NCBI RefSeq assembly: GCF_900105415.1 | Contig: NZ_FNSM01000001.1 | Coordinates: forward strand, 496,001-560,000 | Direction: 5' to 3' | Length of the DNA stretch: 64,000 bases | From: Streptomyces sp. TLI_105 | GTDB taxonomy: Bacteria > Actinomycetota > Actinomycetes > Streptomycetales > Streptomycetaceae | Part shown: positions 1 through 7,900 of the stretch, piece after piece | Layout of the letters: each line of letters begins with the position of its first letter | How positions within the stretch are numbered: position 1 is the stretch's first letter | Notes under the pieces: model-generated | Database searches by the model: none | Told to the model about the DNA's origin: nothing | What the model saw: the letters and a program-made list of their open reading frames with translations, nothing else | Program-made: the position numbers and the translations under genes

Positions 1-543
1 CGCACCGAGCACCTGTGCGTGCCGTCCGTGGAGCAGACGGTGTACGCGACGCTCGCGGTCTCGAACGCCACCGATCAGGCGCTGCTCGCCGGCCCGGTGG
101 AGGTCACCGTCGACGACGACTTCCTGCTGACCGCCGCGCTGCCCACGCTCGCGCCCGGCGGTGTCCGCCGGCTGGGCCTCGGTCCCGCCGAGGGCGTCCG
201 CGTCACCCGCCGCACCCATCTGAAGGAGTCGACGGCGGGCCTGCGGAACAACGTGACCGTGCTCGACCACCGCGTCCACGTGGAGCTGGCCAACCGCCTC
301 GCGGGGCCGGTCACCGTCGAGGTCCACGAGCGGGTGCCGGTCTCCTCCGAGCCGGACGTCCGCATCGAGGAACGCGCCGACTGGACGGCGCCCGAGGACG
401 GCGCCGCACCGGAGCGCCACGCCCCGGGCACCCGCGTCTGGCGAGTGGAGCTGCCCGCCGGCGGCACCGCCGTGCTCGACGGCGGCTACGAGATCCGCAT
501 ACCGGCCGGCAAGGCCCTGGTCGACGGCAACCGCAGGAGCTGA
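1..543 (+). CDS. DUF4139 domain protein, C-terminal part (5' end outside window)
   Basis: The reading frame is open from base 1 and ends at TGA 541-543, so only the last 180 residues are present. The visible part is beta-rich and ends in the DUF4139 pattern (a run such as VSNATDQALLAGPVEV, then an acidic region and a closing WRVELPAGGTAVLDGGYEI), as in MuiA-like mucoidy inhibitor proteins. No catalytic residue is known for the family and its biochemical role is unclear. The next gene begins 8 nt after the stop and belongs to the same family, so the two are almost certainly co-transcribed tandem paralogues. Confidence 0.85.
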   Translation, partial: RTEHLCVPSVEQTVYATLAVSNATDQALLAGPVEVTVDDDFLLTAALPTLAPGGVRRLGLGPAEGVRVTRRTHLKESTAGLRNNVTVLDHRVHVELANRLAGPVTVEVHERVPVSSEPDVRIEERADWTAPEDGAAPERHAPGTRVWRVELPAGGTAVLDGGYEIRIPAGKALVDGNRRS

Positions 544-551
544 CACACACC

Positions 552-2114
552 ATGTCCACGGAAACCGAGCCGATCGCCCTTCCCGTCACCGCCGTCACCT
601 GTCTGGAGGACCGCGCGCACGTCGAGCGCACCGCCGTCCTCGACCTGGAGGCCGGCGTCCAGCGCCTGCGCCTCGGGCCGGTGAGCGCGCTCGCCGTCGA
701 CCGCACCCTGCACGCCGAGTTGACCTCCGGACACCCGGCCACCGTCCTCGACGTGCGGCTCGTCCGCGACTGGACGCCGCGCGGACCGGTGCCGCCCGCC
801 GAGGGCGACTCCGCGCTCCGCCACCGGGCCCACGCCCTCGAAGAGGAGCGCCGCTCCGTGGAGCAGCGCCGCGACCGGCTGCGGGCCCGCCTCGACCTGC
901 TGGGCCGACTCGCCGCCGACCTGCTGCGGGAGATCGGCGAGGGCGCCGGTTCCGGGGAGTCCGAAGGGCCCCGCTGGAGCCGTGAACTGGACCGGGTGGA
1001 CGCCGAGCGCGACACGTACGGCGAGGAGCTCCGCGCCGCGGAGGCGCGCCTGACCGCCCTCCGCGCCGAACTCTCCGAGGTCCGCCGGACCATGGAGCTC
1101 ACCGAGGAGGAGCCGGCCGAGCTCGTCGCCCATGTCGAGCTGACCGTGGAGGCCACGGCCCCGGGGGCCGCACGGCTGCGGCTGAGCCACCTCACCCCGT
1201 GCGCGCTGTGGCGGCCGGCCTACCGGGCCGTGCTCGACGGGGAGTCCCTGACGCTGGAGACCGACGCGGTGGTCTGGCAGCGCACCGGCGAGGACTGGTC
1301 GGACGTGCGGCTGACGCTGTCGACCGCGAGGTCGGCCCTGGCCGGCGATCCGCCACGGCTGGTCGAGGACCGGCTGACGCTCAAGGACCGGGCGCCGGCG
1401 GAGCGCCGCACGATCGACGTCGAGGTGCGCGAGGAGGAGATCTCGACGCTCGGTCCGGCCCCGGTGCTCGGTTTGCCGGGCGTGGACGACGGCGGCGAGG
1501 CGCGGGTGCTGCACTCCCCCGCGCCCGTCTCCGTGCCGGGCGACGGCCGCGCCCACCGGGTGCCGCTCTCGGCGTTCACGACGGCCGCCGGCAGCGAGTA
1601 CGCCTGCTCGCCCGAGCTTTCCCCGCTGGTCACACAGGTGGTGCGGTTCGACAACCTGTCCGGCCACGCGCTGCTCGCCGGCCCCGTGGACCTCGTCCGG
1701 GGCAGCGGATTCACCGGCCGCGGCGCGCTGGACTTCACGGCTCCCGGCGCCGCCGTCGAGCTCGCCTTCGGCAGCCGTGACGACCACCGGGTGGTCCGGC
1801 ACGCCGAGGAGTCCCGCGACACCACGGGCCTCACCCAGCGGACCGTGATCACCCGCACGGTCCGGCTGCACCTGTCCCGGTTCTCGCCGCCCGGGGAGCG
1901 GGGCGACCGGGTGGTCGTCCTCCGCGAGCGGATCCCCGTCTCCGAGGTCTCGGCGGTGGAGGTGCGCCTGCGCAAGGAGGCCTGCTCCCCCGCCCCGGAC
2001 ACGGTCGACGCCGAGGGCATCGTGCGCTGGGACGTCACCCTGCCGCCCGGCGGCCGACGAACGGTCACGCTGGTGTACGAGCTCTCGGCGACGGCCAAGG
2101 TCGGGGGGATCTGA
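552..2114 (+). CDS. DUF4139 (MuiA-like) domain protein
   Basis: 520 residues from ATG 552; the overlapping longer frame upstream is a shadow of the preceding gene. The N-terminal region (about 1-95) is beta-rich. It is followed by a charged alpha-helical coiled-coil segment (about 95-190, EERRSVEQRRDRLRARLDLL and similar) and a beta-rich DUF4139 domain to the end. The domain order matches mucoidy-inhibitor-A-like proteins, whose biochemical function is unknown. No signal peptide or membrane segment is visible. It lies 8 nt after a paralogue and 4 nt before a small membrane-protein gene, so the three probably form one operon. Confidence 0.88.
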   Translation: MSTETEPIALPVTAVTCLEDRAHVERTAVLDLEAGVQRLRLGPVSALAVDRTLHAELTSGHPATVLDVRLVRDWTPRGPVPPAEGDSALRHRAHALEEERRSVEQRRDRLRARLDLLGRLAADLLREIGEGAGSGESEGPRWSRELDRVDAERDTYGEELRAAEARLTALRAELSEVRRTMELTEEEPAELVAHVELTVEATAPGAARLRLSHLTPCALWRPAYRAVLDGESLTLETDAVVWQRTGEDWSDVRLTLSTARSALAGDPPRLVEDRLTLKDRAPAERRTIDVEVREEEISTLGPAPVLGLPGVDDGGEARVLHSPAPVSVPGDGRAHRVPLSAFTTAAGSEYACSPELSPLVTQVVRFDNLSGHALLAGPVDLVRGSGFTGRGALDFTAPGAAVELAFGSRDDHRVVRHAEESRDTTGLTQRTVITRTVRLHLSRFSPPGERGDRVVVLRERIPVSEVSAVEVRLRKEACSPAPDTVDAEGIVRWDVTLPPGGRRTVTLVYELSATAKVGGI

Positions 2115-2118
2115 GCCG

Positions 2119-2667
2119 GTGACCACCGGTGTCCCCACCGCCCCGCCCACGCGGGTGCGCCCCTCGGCCATGCCGGTCGCGGGGCTCCTCCGTACCGCCG
2201 CCCTGACGCTGTGCCTCTGGGCGTCGGCCGGCGCCGTCACCGCCGTCTCGTACCTCCTTCCGAGCGCGGACTGGATCGCCATCGGCCTCGGGGTGGTGCT
2301 CTTCCTGTTGTTCGGGATCCTGCTGCACGTGGTGCACCGGGGTGTCTGGCTGGTGCTCCTCGCCGCCCTGCCGGCGCTGTTGGTGCTGGTCGGCGCCGTG
2401 CAGTATCCGCCCGAGCTGGCGCTGGAGCGGTACGGCGTCCGGGAGAGCGTCGTCGTGACCGACGACAGCGCCGCCTCCACCGGGGGCAAGAACCACCGGC
2501 TCACCCTGCGTCGCGCCGACGGCCAGGTGCTGGCGGAGCGGCTGGTGTACCGCGGCACCGGCGCCCCGAAGGTCGGCGACCCCTTCCGGGAGGTCTTGGG
2601 ATCTCGGCGCCGGGCACCCTACCAGCCCGGCGCCCTTTCCCTCCCGAAATCCCCCCACTCTCCATAA
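2119..2667 (+). CDS. Small membrane protein of unknown function
   Basis: 182 residues from GTG 2119, with a GGGGGG-rich stretch about 10 nt upstream. Three hydrophobic segments (about residues 22-45, 50-70 and 75-95) are followed by a soluble tail of about 85 residues with beta-strand-like pattern (HRLTLRRADGQVLAERLVYRGTG). I recognise no family. The last 18 or so codons run through a perfect terminator-like hairpin at 2606-2634. The extreme C-terminus (RRRAPYQPGALSLPKSPHSP) therefore looks like translated terminator and may not be conserved. It follows the DUF4139 pair by 4 nt. Confidence 0.75.
   Translation: MTTGVPTAPPTRVRPSAMPVAGLLRTAALTLCLWASAGAVTAVSYLLPSADWIAIGLGVVLFLLFGILLHVVHRGVWLVLLAALPALLVLVGAVQYPPELALERYGVRESVVVTDDSAASTGGKNHRLTLRRADGQVLAERLVYRGTGAPKVGDPFREVLGSRRRAPYQPGALSLPKSPHSP
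2606..2634 (+). terminator. Terminator-like hairpin inside the 3' coding end
   Basis: A perfect 10-bp GC-rich stem (GGCGCCGGGC at 2606-2615 and GCCCGGCGCC at 2625-2634) with a 9-nt loop is followed by CTTT. It probably ends the DUF4139 operon before the nitric oxide synthase gene, although the preceding reading frame continues through it to 2667. Confidence 0.6.
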
Positions 2668-2711
2668 CCGCGCGAAAGCGTGCGGTAGTCATGGGGGCAG
2701 GAGGGAACACC

Positions 2712-3905
2712 TTGGTCTTCAGTCTGGGTCGCCGCCGCAAGGCCGCCGCTGTCAGCGCCTGTCCGTTCACGCCCGCGTCGCCGTCCGACGCGCCGCAGCA
2801 CCAACCGTACGTGCCCGTACCGCATGTGACGGACCGTCGGGAGGCGGAGAGTTTCGTCCGGCAGTTCCATCACGAGCAGCCCGACGCCGGGGACCTGGAG
2901 CGCCGGGTCCGCGAGGTGCTGGTCGAGATCGACCGGACCGGCACGTACGAGCACACTCCGGCCGAACTCTCCTTCGGCGCCCGTGTCGCGTGGCGCAACG
3001 CGGCCCGCTGCATCGGCAGGCTCTACTGGCGCAGCCTCGTGGTGCGCGACCTCCGGCACGTCACCTCGGCCGACGGCATCGCCGCCGCCTGCTTCGAGCA
3101 CCTGCGGACCGCCGGGAACGGCGGCCGGATCCGCCCGGTGGTCTCGGTGTTCGCGCCCGACCGGCCGGGGCGTCCCGCGCCGCGGATCGTCAACGACCAA
3201 CTGGTGCGCTATGCCGGGCACAGCACCCCCGAGGGCCGCTGGATCGGCGACCCGCGCGGCGCTTCGCCGACCGCCCGCGCCCGCGAGCTGGGGTGGAAGC
3301 ACGACGAAGAGGCCTTCCAGGTGCTTCCGTTGATGGTGGAGGAGCGTCCGGGCGCGCGACCGGAGTGGTACGAGCTGCCGGAGGATTCCGTCCTGGAGGT
3401 GCCGCTCCGGCATCCGGACCACGCGTGGCTGGCGGAGCTGGGGCTGCGTTGGTACGCGGTGCCGGCGATCAGCGACATGACGCTGGAGATCGGCGGGGTG
3501 CGCTATCCGGCGGCGCCGTTCAACGGCTGGTACATGGGGACGGAGATAGGCGCCCGCAACCTCGCCGACGCCGAGCGCTACGACCTCCTGCCGGTGGTCG
3601 CCGACCGGATGGGCCTCGACCGCTCCTCGGAGCGCACGCTGTGGCGGGACCGGGCGCTCGTGGAGCTCAACGTGGCGGTGCTGCACTCCTTCCAGGAGGC
3701 CGGGGTGACGATGGCGGACCACCACACCGAGTCCGAGCGGTTCCTGCGGCACATCGCGCGGGAGAGCCGGCACGGCAGGCCCACTCCCGCCGACTGGAGC
3801 TGGATCGTCCCGCCCGTGTCCGGCTCCACGACCCCGGTCTTCCACCGGTACTACGACCCGGTGGACACGTCCCTGCGCCCCGCCTTCCTCGCCCGGGAGC
3901 GGTGA
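2712..3905 (+). CDS. nos: Bacterial nitric oxide synthase, oxygenase domain
   Basis: 397 residues from TTG 2712. This start is preferred because AGGAGG at 2699-2704 lies 7 nt upstream. ATG 2691 is in frame but has no ribosome binding site. The product is a stand-alone NOS oxygenase oxidising L-arginine to NO and citrulline with electrons from unrelated reductases. WRNAARCIGR carries the proximal heme thiolate (Cys100 from the TTG). FNGWYMGTEIGARN contains the arginine-binding glutamate (Glu278). The C-terminal WSWIVPPVSGSTTPVFH matches the pterin-pocket/dimer region. There is no calmodulin or reductase domain, as expected for bacteria. No thaxtomin-type NRPS genes are nearby, so a nitration role is not supported by context. 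Confidence 0.96.
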   Translation: MVFSLGRRRKAAAVSACPFTPASPSDAPQHQPYVPVPHVTDRREAESFVRQFHHEQPDAGDLERRVREVLVEIDRTGTYEHTPAELSFGARVAWRNAARCIGRLYWRSLVVRDLRHVTSADGIAAACFEHLRTAGNGGRIRPVVSVFAPDRPGRPAPRIVNDQLVRYAGHSTPEGRWIGDPRGASPTARARELGWKHDEEAFQVLPLMVEERPGARPEWYELPEDSVLEVPLRHPDHAWLAELGLRWYAVPAISDMTLEIGGVRYPAAPFNGWYMGTEIGARNLADAERYDLLPVVADRMGLDRSSERTLWRDRALVELNVAVLHSFQEAGVTMADHHTESERFLRHIARESRHGRPTPADWSWIVPPVSGSTTPVFHRYYDPVDTSLRPAFLARER

Positions 3906-3910
3906 GGGCG

Positions 3911-3929
3911 GTCCCGCGTCGGGCGGGAC
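3911..3929. terminator. Bidirectional hairpin between convergent genes
   Basis: GTCCCGC (3911-3917) and GCGGGAC (3923-3929) form a 7-bp stem with a 5-nt loop between the convergent nitric oxide synthase and XRE-cupin genes. It has no T tract, as is usual for Streptomyces terminators. Confidence 0.5.
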
Positions 3930-3941
3930 GCCCGAGAGAGA

Positions 3942-4520
3942 TCAGGCGGCCGGGCCGGGTGGCAGGTGGACGGTCATGATCAGGTGGCAGGTCACCTCTC
4001 CCGCGCCGCGGTAGGTGTGGGTGGCGTCGCCGTCGAAGGTGGCGGTCTGCCCGGCTTCGACGGCGTGTTCCGTGCCGTCGACGACCAGGGTCATCCGGCC
4101 GGCGGTGACGCTGACGGTCTCCACGACCCCGGCCCGGTGGGGATGGCTGGGGTACTCCTCGCCCGGTTCCAGCGTCCAGCGCCAGACCTCGACCGGCGCC
4201 GGGCCCGAGGTCGTGAGCATGAGCCGGGCCTCGCTGCCCAGCCTTCCGGTCCAGAGCGGCGCGACGGCGTCGGCGGTCACGACCCGGACGCGACCTTCGG
4301 CCGGACCTTCGAGGAGCGCGGAGACGGAGACGCCGAGGGTGTCGGCGAGCCGGACGAGGGTGGCGAAGTTCGGGTTGCCCTGGGCCTTCTCCAGGCCCAC
4401 CAGGGCACCTTTGCTGACCTGGGCGCGTCTGCCGAGTTCGTCCAGGGAGAGGCCGGCGCGGTTGCGGGCCGTCCTCACGTTGCGGGCGAGGGTCCGCAGG
4501 GCTGCCTCTGTCTCGGCCAT
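3942..4520 (-). CDS. XRE-family regulator with C-terminal cupin sensor domain
   Basis: 192 residues from ATG at 4520. An N-terminal helix-turn-helix (about 10-65; LSLDELGRRAQVSKGALVGLEKAQGNPNFATLV) is followed by a C-terminal cupin barrel (about 100-185; YPSHPHRAGVVETVSVTAGR and HTYRGAGEV). This is the common XRE-cupin architecture, in which the barrel binds a small-molecule ligand and tunes DNA binding. The frame extends upstream to 4610, but the extra residues are not HTH-like and overlap the divergent promoter. It is divergent from an EamA exporter 146 bp away, which is the likely target. Confidence 0.93.
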   Translation of the reverse strand: MAETEAALRTLARNVRTARNRAGLSLDELGRRAQVSKGALVGLEKAQGNPNFATLVRLADTLGVSVSALLEGPAEGRVRVVTADAVAPLWTGRLGSEARLMLTTSGPAPVEVWRWTLEPGEEYPSHPHRAGVVETVSVTAGRMTLVVDGTEHAVEAGQTATFDGDATHTYRGAGEVTCHLIMTVHLPPGPAA

Positions 4521-4581
4521 CCGATCACCGTTCTCGCGAGTGGACAGGGGGTGTGGAGCAGTGGGGGGTGAAGCAGTGGAA

Positions 4582-4642
4582 TGTACCGCCCGGTCGTTTG
4601 GTTGACACAACCCGGTCGGTCCGTTGTACGGTCTGGTCGTTC
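4582..4642 (+). promoter_or_regulatory. Divergent promoter region with 18-bp direct repeats
   Basis: TGTACCGCCCGGTCGTTT (4582-4599) and TGTACGGTCTGGTCGTTC (4625-4642) agree at 14 of 18 positions. Their starts are 43 bp apart, about four helical turns. TTGACA (4602-4607) lies between them, and TGTACG (4625-4630) follows at 17-bp spacing, so the second repeat covers the likely -10 of the exporter. These look like binding sites of the adjacent XRE-cupin regulator. This is inferred from position and repetition only. Confidence 0.55.
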
Positions 4643-4666
4643 CACTGAGATAGTAAGGGATGTACC

Positions 4667-5503
4667 GTGATCGCTCTGCTACTGGCCCTGGGCAGCTCCC
4701 TCGCCTACGGATGCGCCGACTTCCTCGGCGGCCTCGGCGCCCGCAAGGCCCATGTGCTGCGGACCGTGCTGATCGCCGCCCCGGCCTCCCTCGCGGTGGA
4801 GCTGCTGCTCTGGCCCTTCCTCGGCGCCTCGTTCGACGCCGGCACCCTGGGCTGGGGCGCCGCGTCCGGTGTCGCCTCCGCCGCCGCCTTCGCGCTGCTC
4901 TACCGGACCCTGGCGATCGGGCCGATGAACGTCCTCTCGCCCGTGACCGCGCTCGTGTCCGCCATGCTGCCCGTCGGCGTGGGCCTCCTCCAGGGCGAGC
5001 GCCTCGGCGCGGCCGGTCTGGTCGGACTGCCGCTCGCCCTGGTGGCGGTGGTCCTGGTCAGCGCCGGACACGGCTCCGGTACGGCGCGCCCGTCCCGTAC
5101 GGCGCTGCTGCTGGCCCTGGGCGCGGGCGCCGCGATCGCCCTCCAGCTGGTCTTCCTGCACCAGGCGCCCTCGGGCAGCGGGGTGGCACCGCTGATCGTG
5201 GGCCGTGCGGTCTCCTCGGCCGTGACCCTCGCGGCGGCGGCGGTGCTGTACCGCAGGCTGGGCTCCGAGCGGCCCGCGTACGCCCTGTCGGCGGCCGCGG
5301 GCGTGCTGGACTCGGTGGCGAACCTGCTCTTCCTGCTCGCCGCCCGCGGCGGGGACCTCGCCGTCGTCGCCGTGATCACCGCCCTCTACCCGGCGGGCAC
5401 CGTCCTGCTCGCCCGTGGCGTGCTCGCCGAGCGCGTCCACCGCGGTCAGCTCCTCGGCCTGGGGACGGCGGCGGTGGCCGTCAGCCTCCTGGCGCTGACC
5501 TGA
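4667..5503 (+). CDS. EamA/DMT-family exporter
   Basis: 278 residues from GTG 4667. About ten hydrophobic segments are arranged as two repeated halves of roughly five helices, typical of EamA drug/metabolite transporters. The first helix motif (SSLAYGCADFLGGLGARKA) and a halfway loop (GHGSGTARPSRTALLLALGAGAA) mark the duplication. Family members export amino acids, metabolites or toxic compounds; the substrate cannot be read from the sequence. It is divergent from an XRE-cupin regulator whose putative sites overlap its promoter. A B3/B4 protein gene begins 41 nt downstream, probably in the same operon. Confidence 0.92.
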   Translation: MIALLLALGSSLAYGCADFLGGLGARKAHVLRTVLIAAPASLAVELLLWPFLGASFDAGTLGWGAASGVASAAAFALLYRTLAIGPMNVLSPVTALVSAMLPVGVGLLQGERLGAAGLVGLPLALVAVVLVSAGHGSGTARPSRTALLLALGAGAAIALQLVFLHQAPSGSGVAPLIVGRAVSSAVTLAAAAVLYRRLGSERPAYALSAAAGVLDSVANLLFLLAARGGDLAVVAVITALYPAGTVLLARGVLAERVHRGQLLGLGTAAVAVSLLALT

Positions 5504-5544
5504 CCGGCCCCCTCTCGTCCACCCGCACGAACGGAACCTCCCCC

Positions 5545-6234
5545 GTGACCACCTTCCACCTCGCCCCCGCCGTCGCGGAGTCCTTCCCCGACACCCTCAT
5601 TGCCCTGGTCACCGCCACCGGCCTGCGGGGCCGCGAGCCCTGGCCCCGGACCACGGCCGCCCTGGCCGAACTGGAGCGGCGGCTCGCCGACGGCACCTGG
5701 CTCCCCGCCGACGAGGCCGACCCCCGCATCGAGGACTGGCACACCGCCTACCGGTCCTTCGGCACCAACCCGCGACGCGTCCGCCCCAGCGTCGACGCGC
5801 TCGGCCGCCGCCTCGCGAAGAGGGGCGCCCTGCCGCGCATCAACCCCGCCGTCGACTCGTACAACGTCGTCTCCGTGCGCCACGGCCTGCCCGCCGGCGC
5901 CTTCGACCTGGACCACGTCACCGGTGAGGTCTCGATCCGTCCCGCCGACGGCACCGAGACCTTCACCCCGCTCGGCGAACCGGACACCGTCGAGAACCCC
6001 AGGCCCGGGGAGATCGTCTACGCCGACACCACCGGCGTCCTGACCCGCCACTGGAACCACCGCGACGCCCACCGCACCCGCGTCACCGAGGACTCCACCC
6101 GCGTCACCTTCGTCCTGGAGACCCTCAGCGCCGGGCGGGACGGCCACCTCCTGAAGGCCGCCGCGACCGAACTCCAGGACCTCCTGGCCCCGCACGCCGG
6201 CGGAACGACCGTGCGGTACCTGGGCCCGGGGTGA
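5545..6234 (+). CDS. B3/B4 domain protein (tRNA-synthetase editing-like fold)
   Basis: 229 residues from GTG 5545. The protein consists of the B3/4 domain found in the phenylalanyl-tRNA synthetase beta chain, here free-standing. Characteristic segments are WHTAYRSFGTNPRRVRPSVDAL, then INPAVDSYNVVSVRHGLPAGAFDLD, and a closing GEIVYADTTGVLTRHWNHRD. Stand-alone relatives are thought to act on mischarged tRNA or free substrates, but the function of this subgroup is not established. It follows the EamA exporter by 41 nt and is probably co-transcribed with it. Repeat-like GC-rich DNA without a reading frame of note separates it from the next gene. Confidence 0.88.
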   Translation: MTTFHLAPAVAESFPDTLIALVTATGLRGREPWPRTTAALAELERRLADGTWLPADEADPRIEDWHTAYRSFGTNPRRVRPSVDALGRRLAKRGALPRINPAVDSYNVVSVRHGLPAGAFDLDHVTGEVSIRPADGTETFTPLGEPDTVENPRPGEIVYADTTGVLTRHWNHRDAHRTRVTEDSTRVTFVLETLSAGRDGHLLKAAATELQDLLAPHAGGTTVRYLGPG

Positions 6235-6348
6235 CCGCCACTCCTGCCGAGTGGTCCCCCCGGAGGGGAAGGGGGACGCTGGTACTGAGCGCGTCCGGGG
6301 GCCCGGGCGCCCGAAGGGAGCGCCCGCCCGGTCGGGAAAGGCCGTGCC

Positions 6349-6645
6349 ATGCGCATGTTGTTGAAGGTTCAGATGGACACCGCGACCTCCAACGAGGCCA
6401 TCAAGCAGGGCAACCTGCTCAAGACCGTGGAGGGCGCACTCGAGGAACTCCACCCCGAGGCCGCGTACTTCACCGTCGAGGACGGCTGTCGGACCGGGTA
6501 CTTCTTCTTCGACCTGGAGGACCCTTCCCGGCTGCCGAAGATCTCGGAGCCCTTCTTCATGGAGATGGGCGCCAAGGTCCACTACTCACCGGTGATGAAC
6601 CCGGAGGACCTCCGCAAGGGGCTCTCGGCGATCATGCCCTCGTGA
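6349..6645 (+). CDS. Small conserved protein, ferredoxin-like fold suspected
   Basis: 98 residues from ATG 6349 (MRMLLKVQMDTATSNEAIKQ). The alternation of strand and helix (short N-terminal strand, helix NEAIKQGNLLKTVEGALEEL, strands AAYFTVEDGCRTGYFFFDL) fits an alpha/beta-plait dimeric domain such as muconolactone-isomerase- or GYD-like proteins. I cannot name a family with certainty. No signal peptide is present. Its last 14 bases overlap the 3' end of the convergent methyltransferase gene. Confidence 0.85.
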   Translation: MRMLLKVQMDTATSNEAIKQGNLLKTVEGALEELHPEAAYFTVEDGCRTGYFFFDLEDPSRLPKISEPFFMEMGAKVHYSPVMNPEDLRKGLSAIMPS

Positions 6646-7252
6646 GCGGCTTCTCCCAGGTCAGGGAGTACCGGCGGAGCAGGTGCCGGCGGTAGCGCAC
6701 GCCGGGGAGCAGCCGTCGCGCCTCGGCGCGCACTTGCCCGTAGCTCATCTCCGGCTCGGCGACCGGCATGTCCTCCGGGTCGCGTGCGCCGCGCAGCAGC
6801 TTGGTGATCCGGACGATCGGTGCGGCGCCGATCCTGGCCACCCGCTCCGTGACGCTCGCGTCACGGGCGAGGCCGACGACCACCAACGTACCGCCGGGCC
6901 GCAGCAGTTCACGCATGCGGGTGAGGGCCGCACCGAAGTCCATGTGGTGGACGGTGGTCACCGAGCAGATGAAGTCGTAGCCCGAGACGGGCAGTTCGGC
7001 CGTCAGGAAGTCGCCTTCCACGAAGACGAGTCCAGGGTGTCCTCCGGCGGCCCGGCGAGCTCGGGCGATCATGTGCGGAGACAGATCGATGCCGGTGACG
7101 CGCCGCGCCCGGCCGGCGAGCTTCCGCCCGAGCAGTCCGTCGCCGCAGCCGACGTCGAGGGCCTCGCCGCAGCCCTCGGGAACGGCTCGCAGGATGCCGG
7201 CGTGCCGGGCGACGTTGGTGTTCCAGTACGGCTCCGGGGTGGGCTCGCGCAT
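6632..7252 (-). CDS. Class I SAM-dependent methyltransferase
   Basis: 206 residues from ATG 7252; the frame continues further upstream but without homology-like sequence. Motif I (EALDVGCGDGLLGRKLA), the acidic end of strand beta2 (VTGIDLS), FVEGDF, and the post-I/IV region (YDFICSVTTVHHMD, LLRPGGTLVVVGLA) define a Rossmann methyltransferase of the Methyltransf_11/25 type. The C-terminus (RYSLTWEKPLT) resembles small actinobacterial methyltransferases of unknown substrate. Its 3' end overlaps the convergent upstream gene by 14 bp. The DUF190 gene lies 32 bp upstream on the same strand, so co-transcription is likely. Confidence 0.92.
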   Translation of the reverse strand: MREPTPEPYWNTNVARHAGILRAVPEGCGEALDVGCGDGLLGRKLAGRARRVTGIDLSPHMIARARRAAGGHPGLVFVEGDFLTAELPVSGYDFICSVTTVHHMDFGAALTRMRELLRPGGTLVVVGLARDASVTERVARIGAAPIVRITKLLRGARDPEDMPVAEPEMSYGQVRAEARRLLPGVRYRRHLLRRYSLTWEKPLTRA

Positions 7253-7284
7253 CGGGCCATCGTAGGCCCGGATCCGCCGGTCCC

Positions 7285-7632
7285 TCAGACGGCCTTCTCG
7301 CGGCCGACGTAGCGGATGACCTCGCAGTCGTCGAGGATCACCAGGCCCTCGTCGACCAGTTCGTCGAGCTGGGGCAGGAAGGCGCGGATCTTCTCCTCGG
7401 TGTCGACGATGACCACGGCGACGGGGAGGTCCTCGCTCAGCGAGAGCAGTCGCTGGGTGTGGATCAGCGAGGAGGCCCCGAAGCCCTCGATGCCGCGGAA
7501 GACGCTCGCGCCCGCGAGACCCGCCTCGCGGGCCCGGCCGACGATCTGGGTGTAGAGCGGCTTGTGGTGCCACAGGTCGGTCTCCCCCACGAAGACCGTC
7601 ACCCGCAGGGCCCTGCCCGTCAGCCTGGTCAT
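7285..7632 (-). CDS. DUF190 family protein
   Basis: 115 residues from ATG 7632. The sequence shows the DUF190 pattern: [20 protein letters not shown], then [38 protein letters not shown], and a C-terminal [13 protein letters not shown]. It folds like PII-type small regulatory proteins. DUF190 genes are often next to crcB fluoride channel genes, but no crcB is visible here. It lies upstream of the methyltransferase and may share its transcript. Confidence 0.9.
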   Translation of the reverse strand: MTRLTGRALRVTVFVGETDLWHHKPLYTQIVGRAREAGLAGASVFRGIEGFGASSLIHTQRLLSLSEDLPVAVVIVDTEEKIRAFLPQLDELVDEGLVILDDCEVIRYVGREKAV

Positions 7633-7709
7633 GCTTCGAGTCTACGGTCGTGCTTCCGGGAGGGAGGGGGCCGGCCGGGGCGCCGGCCCCCTCCCCCGCG
7701 CGGAGTCGG

Positions 7710-7835
7710 TCAGCAGCCGCTCGTGAGCCAGCGGCAGGCGGTGATCAGCGCGGCGGCGTGCTCCTCGCCACGGGCGTCCTCGGTGCGGACCTCCTCCGGC
7801 AGGACCTGCAGGGCGTCGATGTCGTACTCGGTCAT
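7710..7835 (-). CDS. lanA: Lanthipeptide precursor peptide (class IV)
   Basis: 41 residues from ATG 7835, preceded by AAGGAG at 7-nt spacing. The N-terminus (MTEYDIDALQVLPEEV) is an acidic, helix-prone leader like those recognised by LanKC/LanL enzymes. The C-terminal residues (LITACRWLTSGC) form a short core holding two Cys, two Thr and one Ser, enough for two thioether rings. No double-Gly protease site is seen. It lies 65 nt downstream of the lanL gene on the same strand, so it is the expected substrate. No dedicated transporter or protease is in the locus. Confidence 0.82.
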   Translation of the reverse strand: MTEYDIDALQVLPEEVRTEDARGEEHAAALITACRWLTSGC

Positions 7836-7900
7836 GACGGTCTCCTTCGAATGATGCGGATATCTCGGTGGTACGCCGGCGGCCTGGGGCCGCCGGACAC

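Noticed and set aside
4660..5544. Upstream extension of the B3/B4 protein to 524 residues
   Set aside because: The extra frame overlaps the EamA exporter in another phase and is Arg-rich shadow sequence. GTG 5545 is the credible start.
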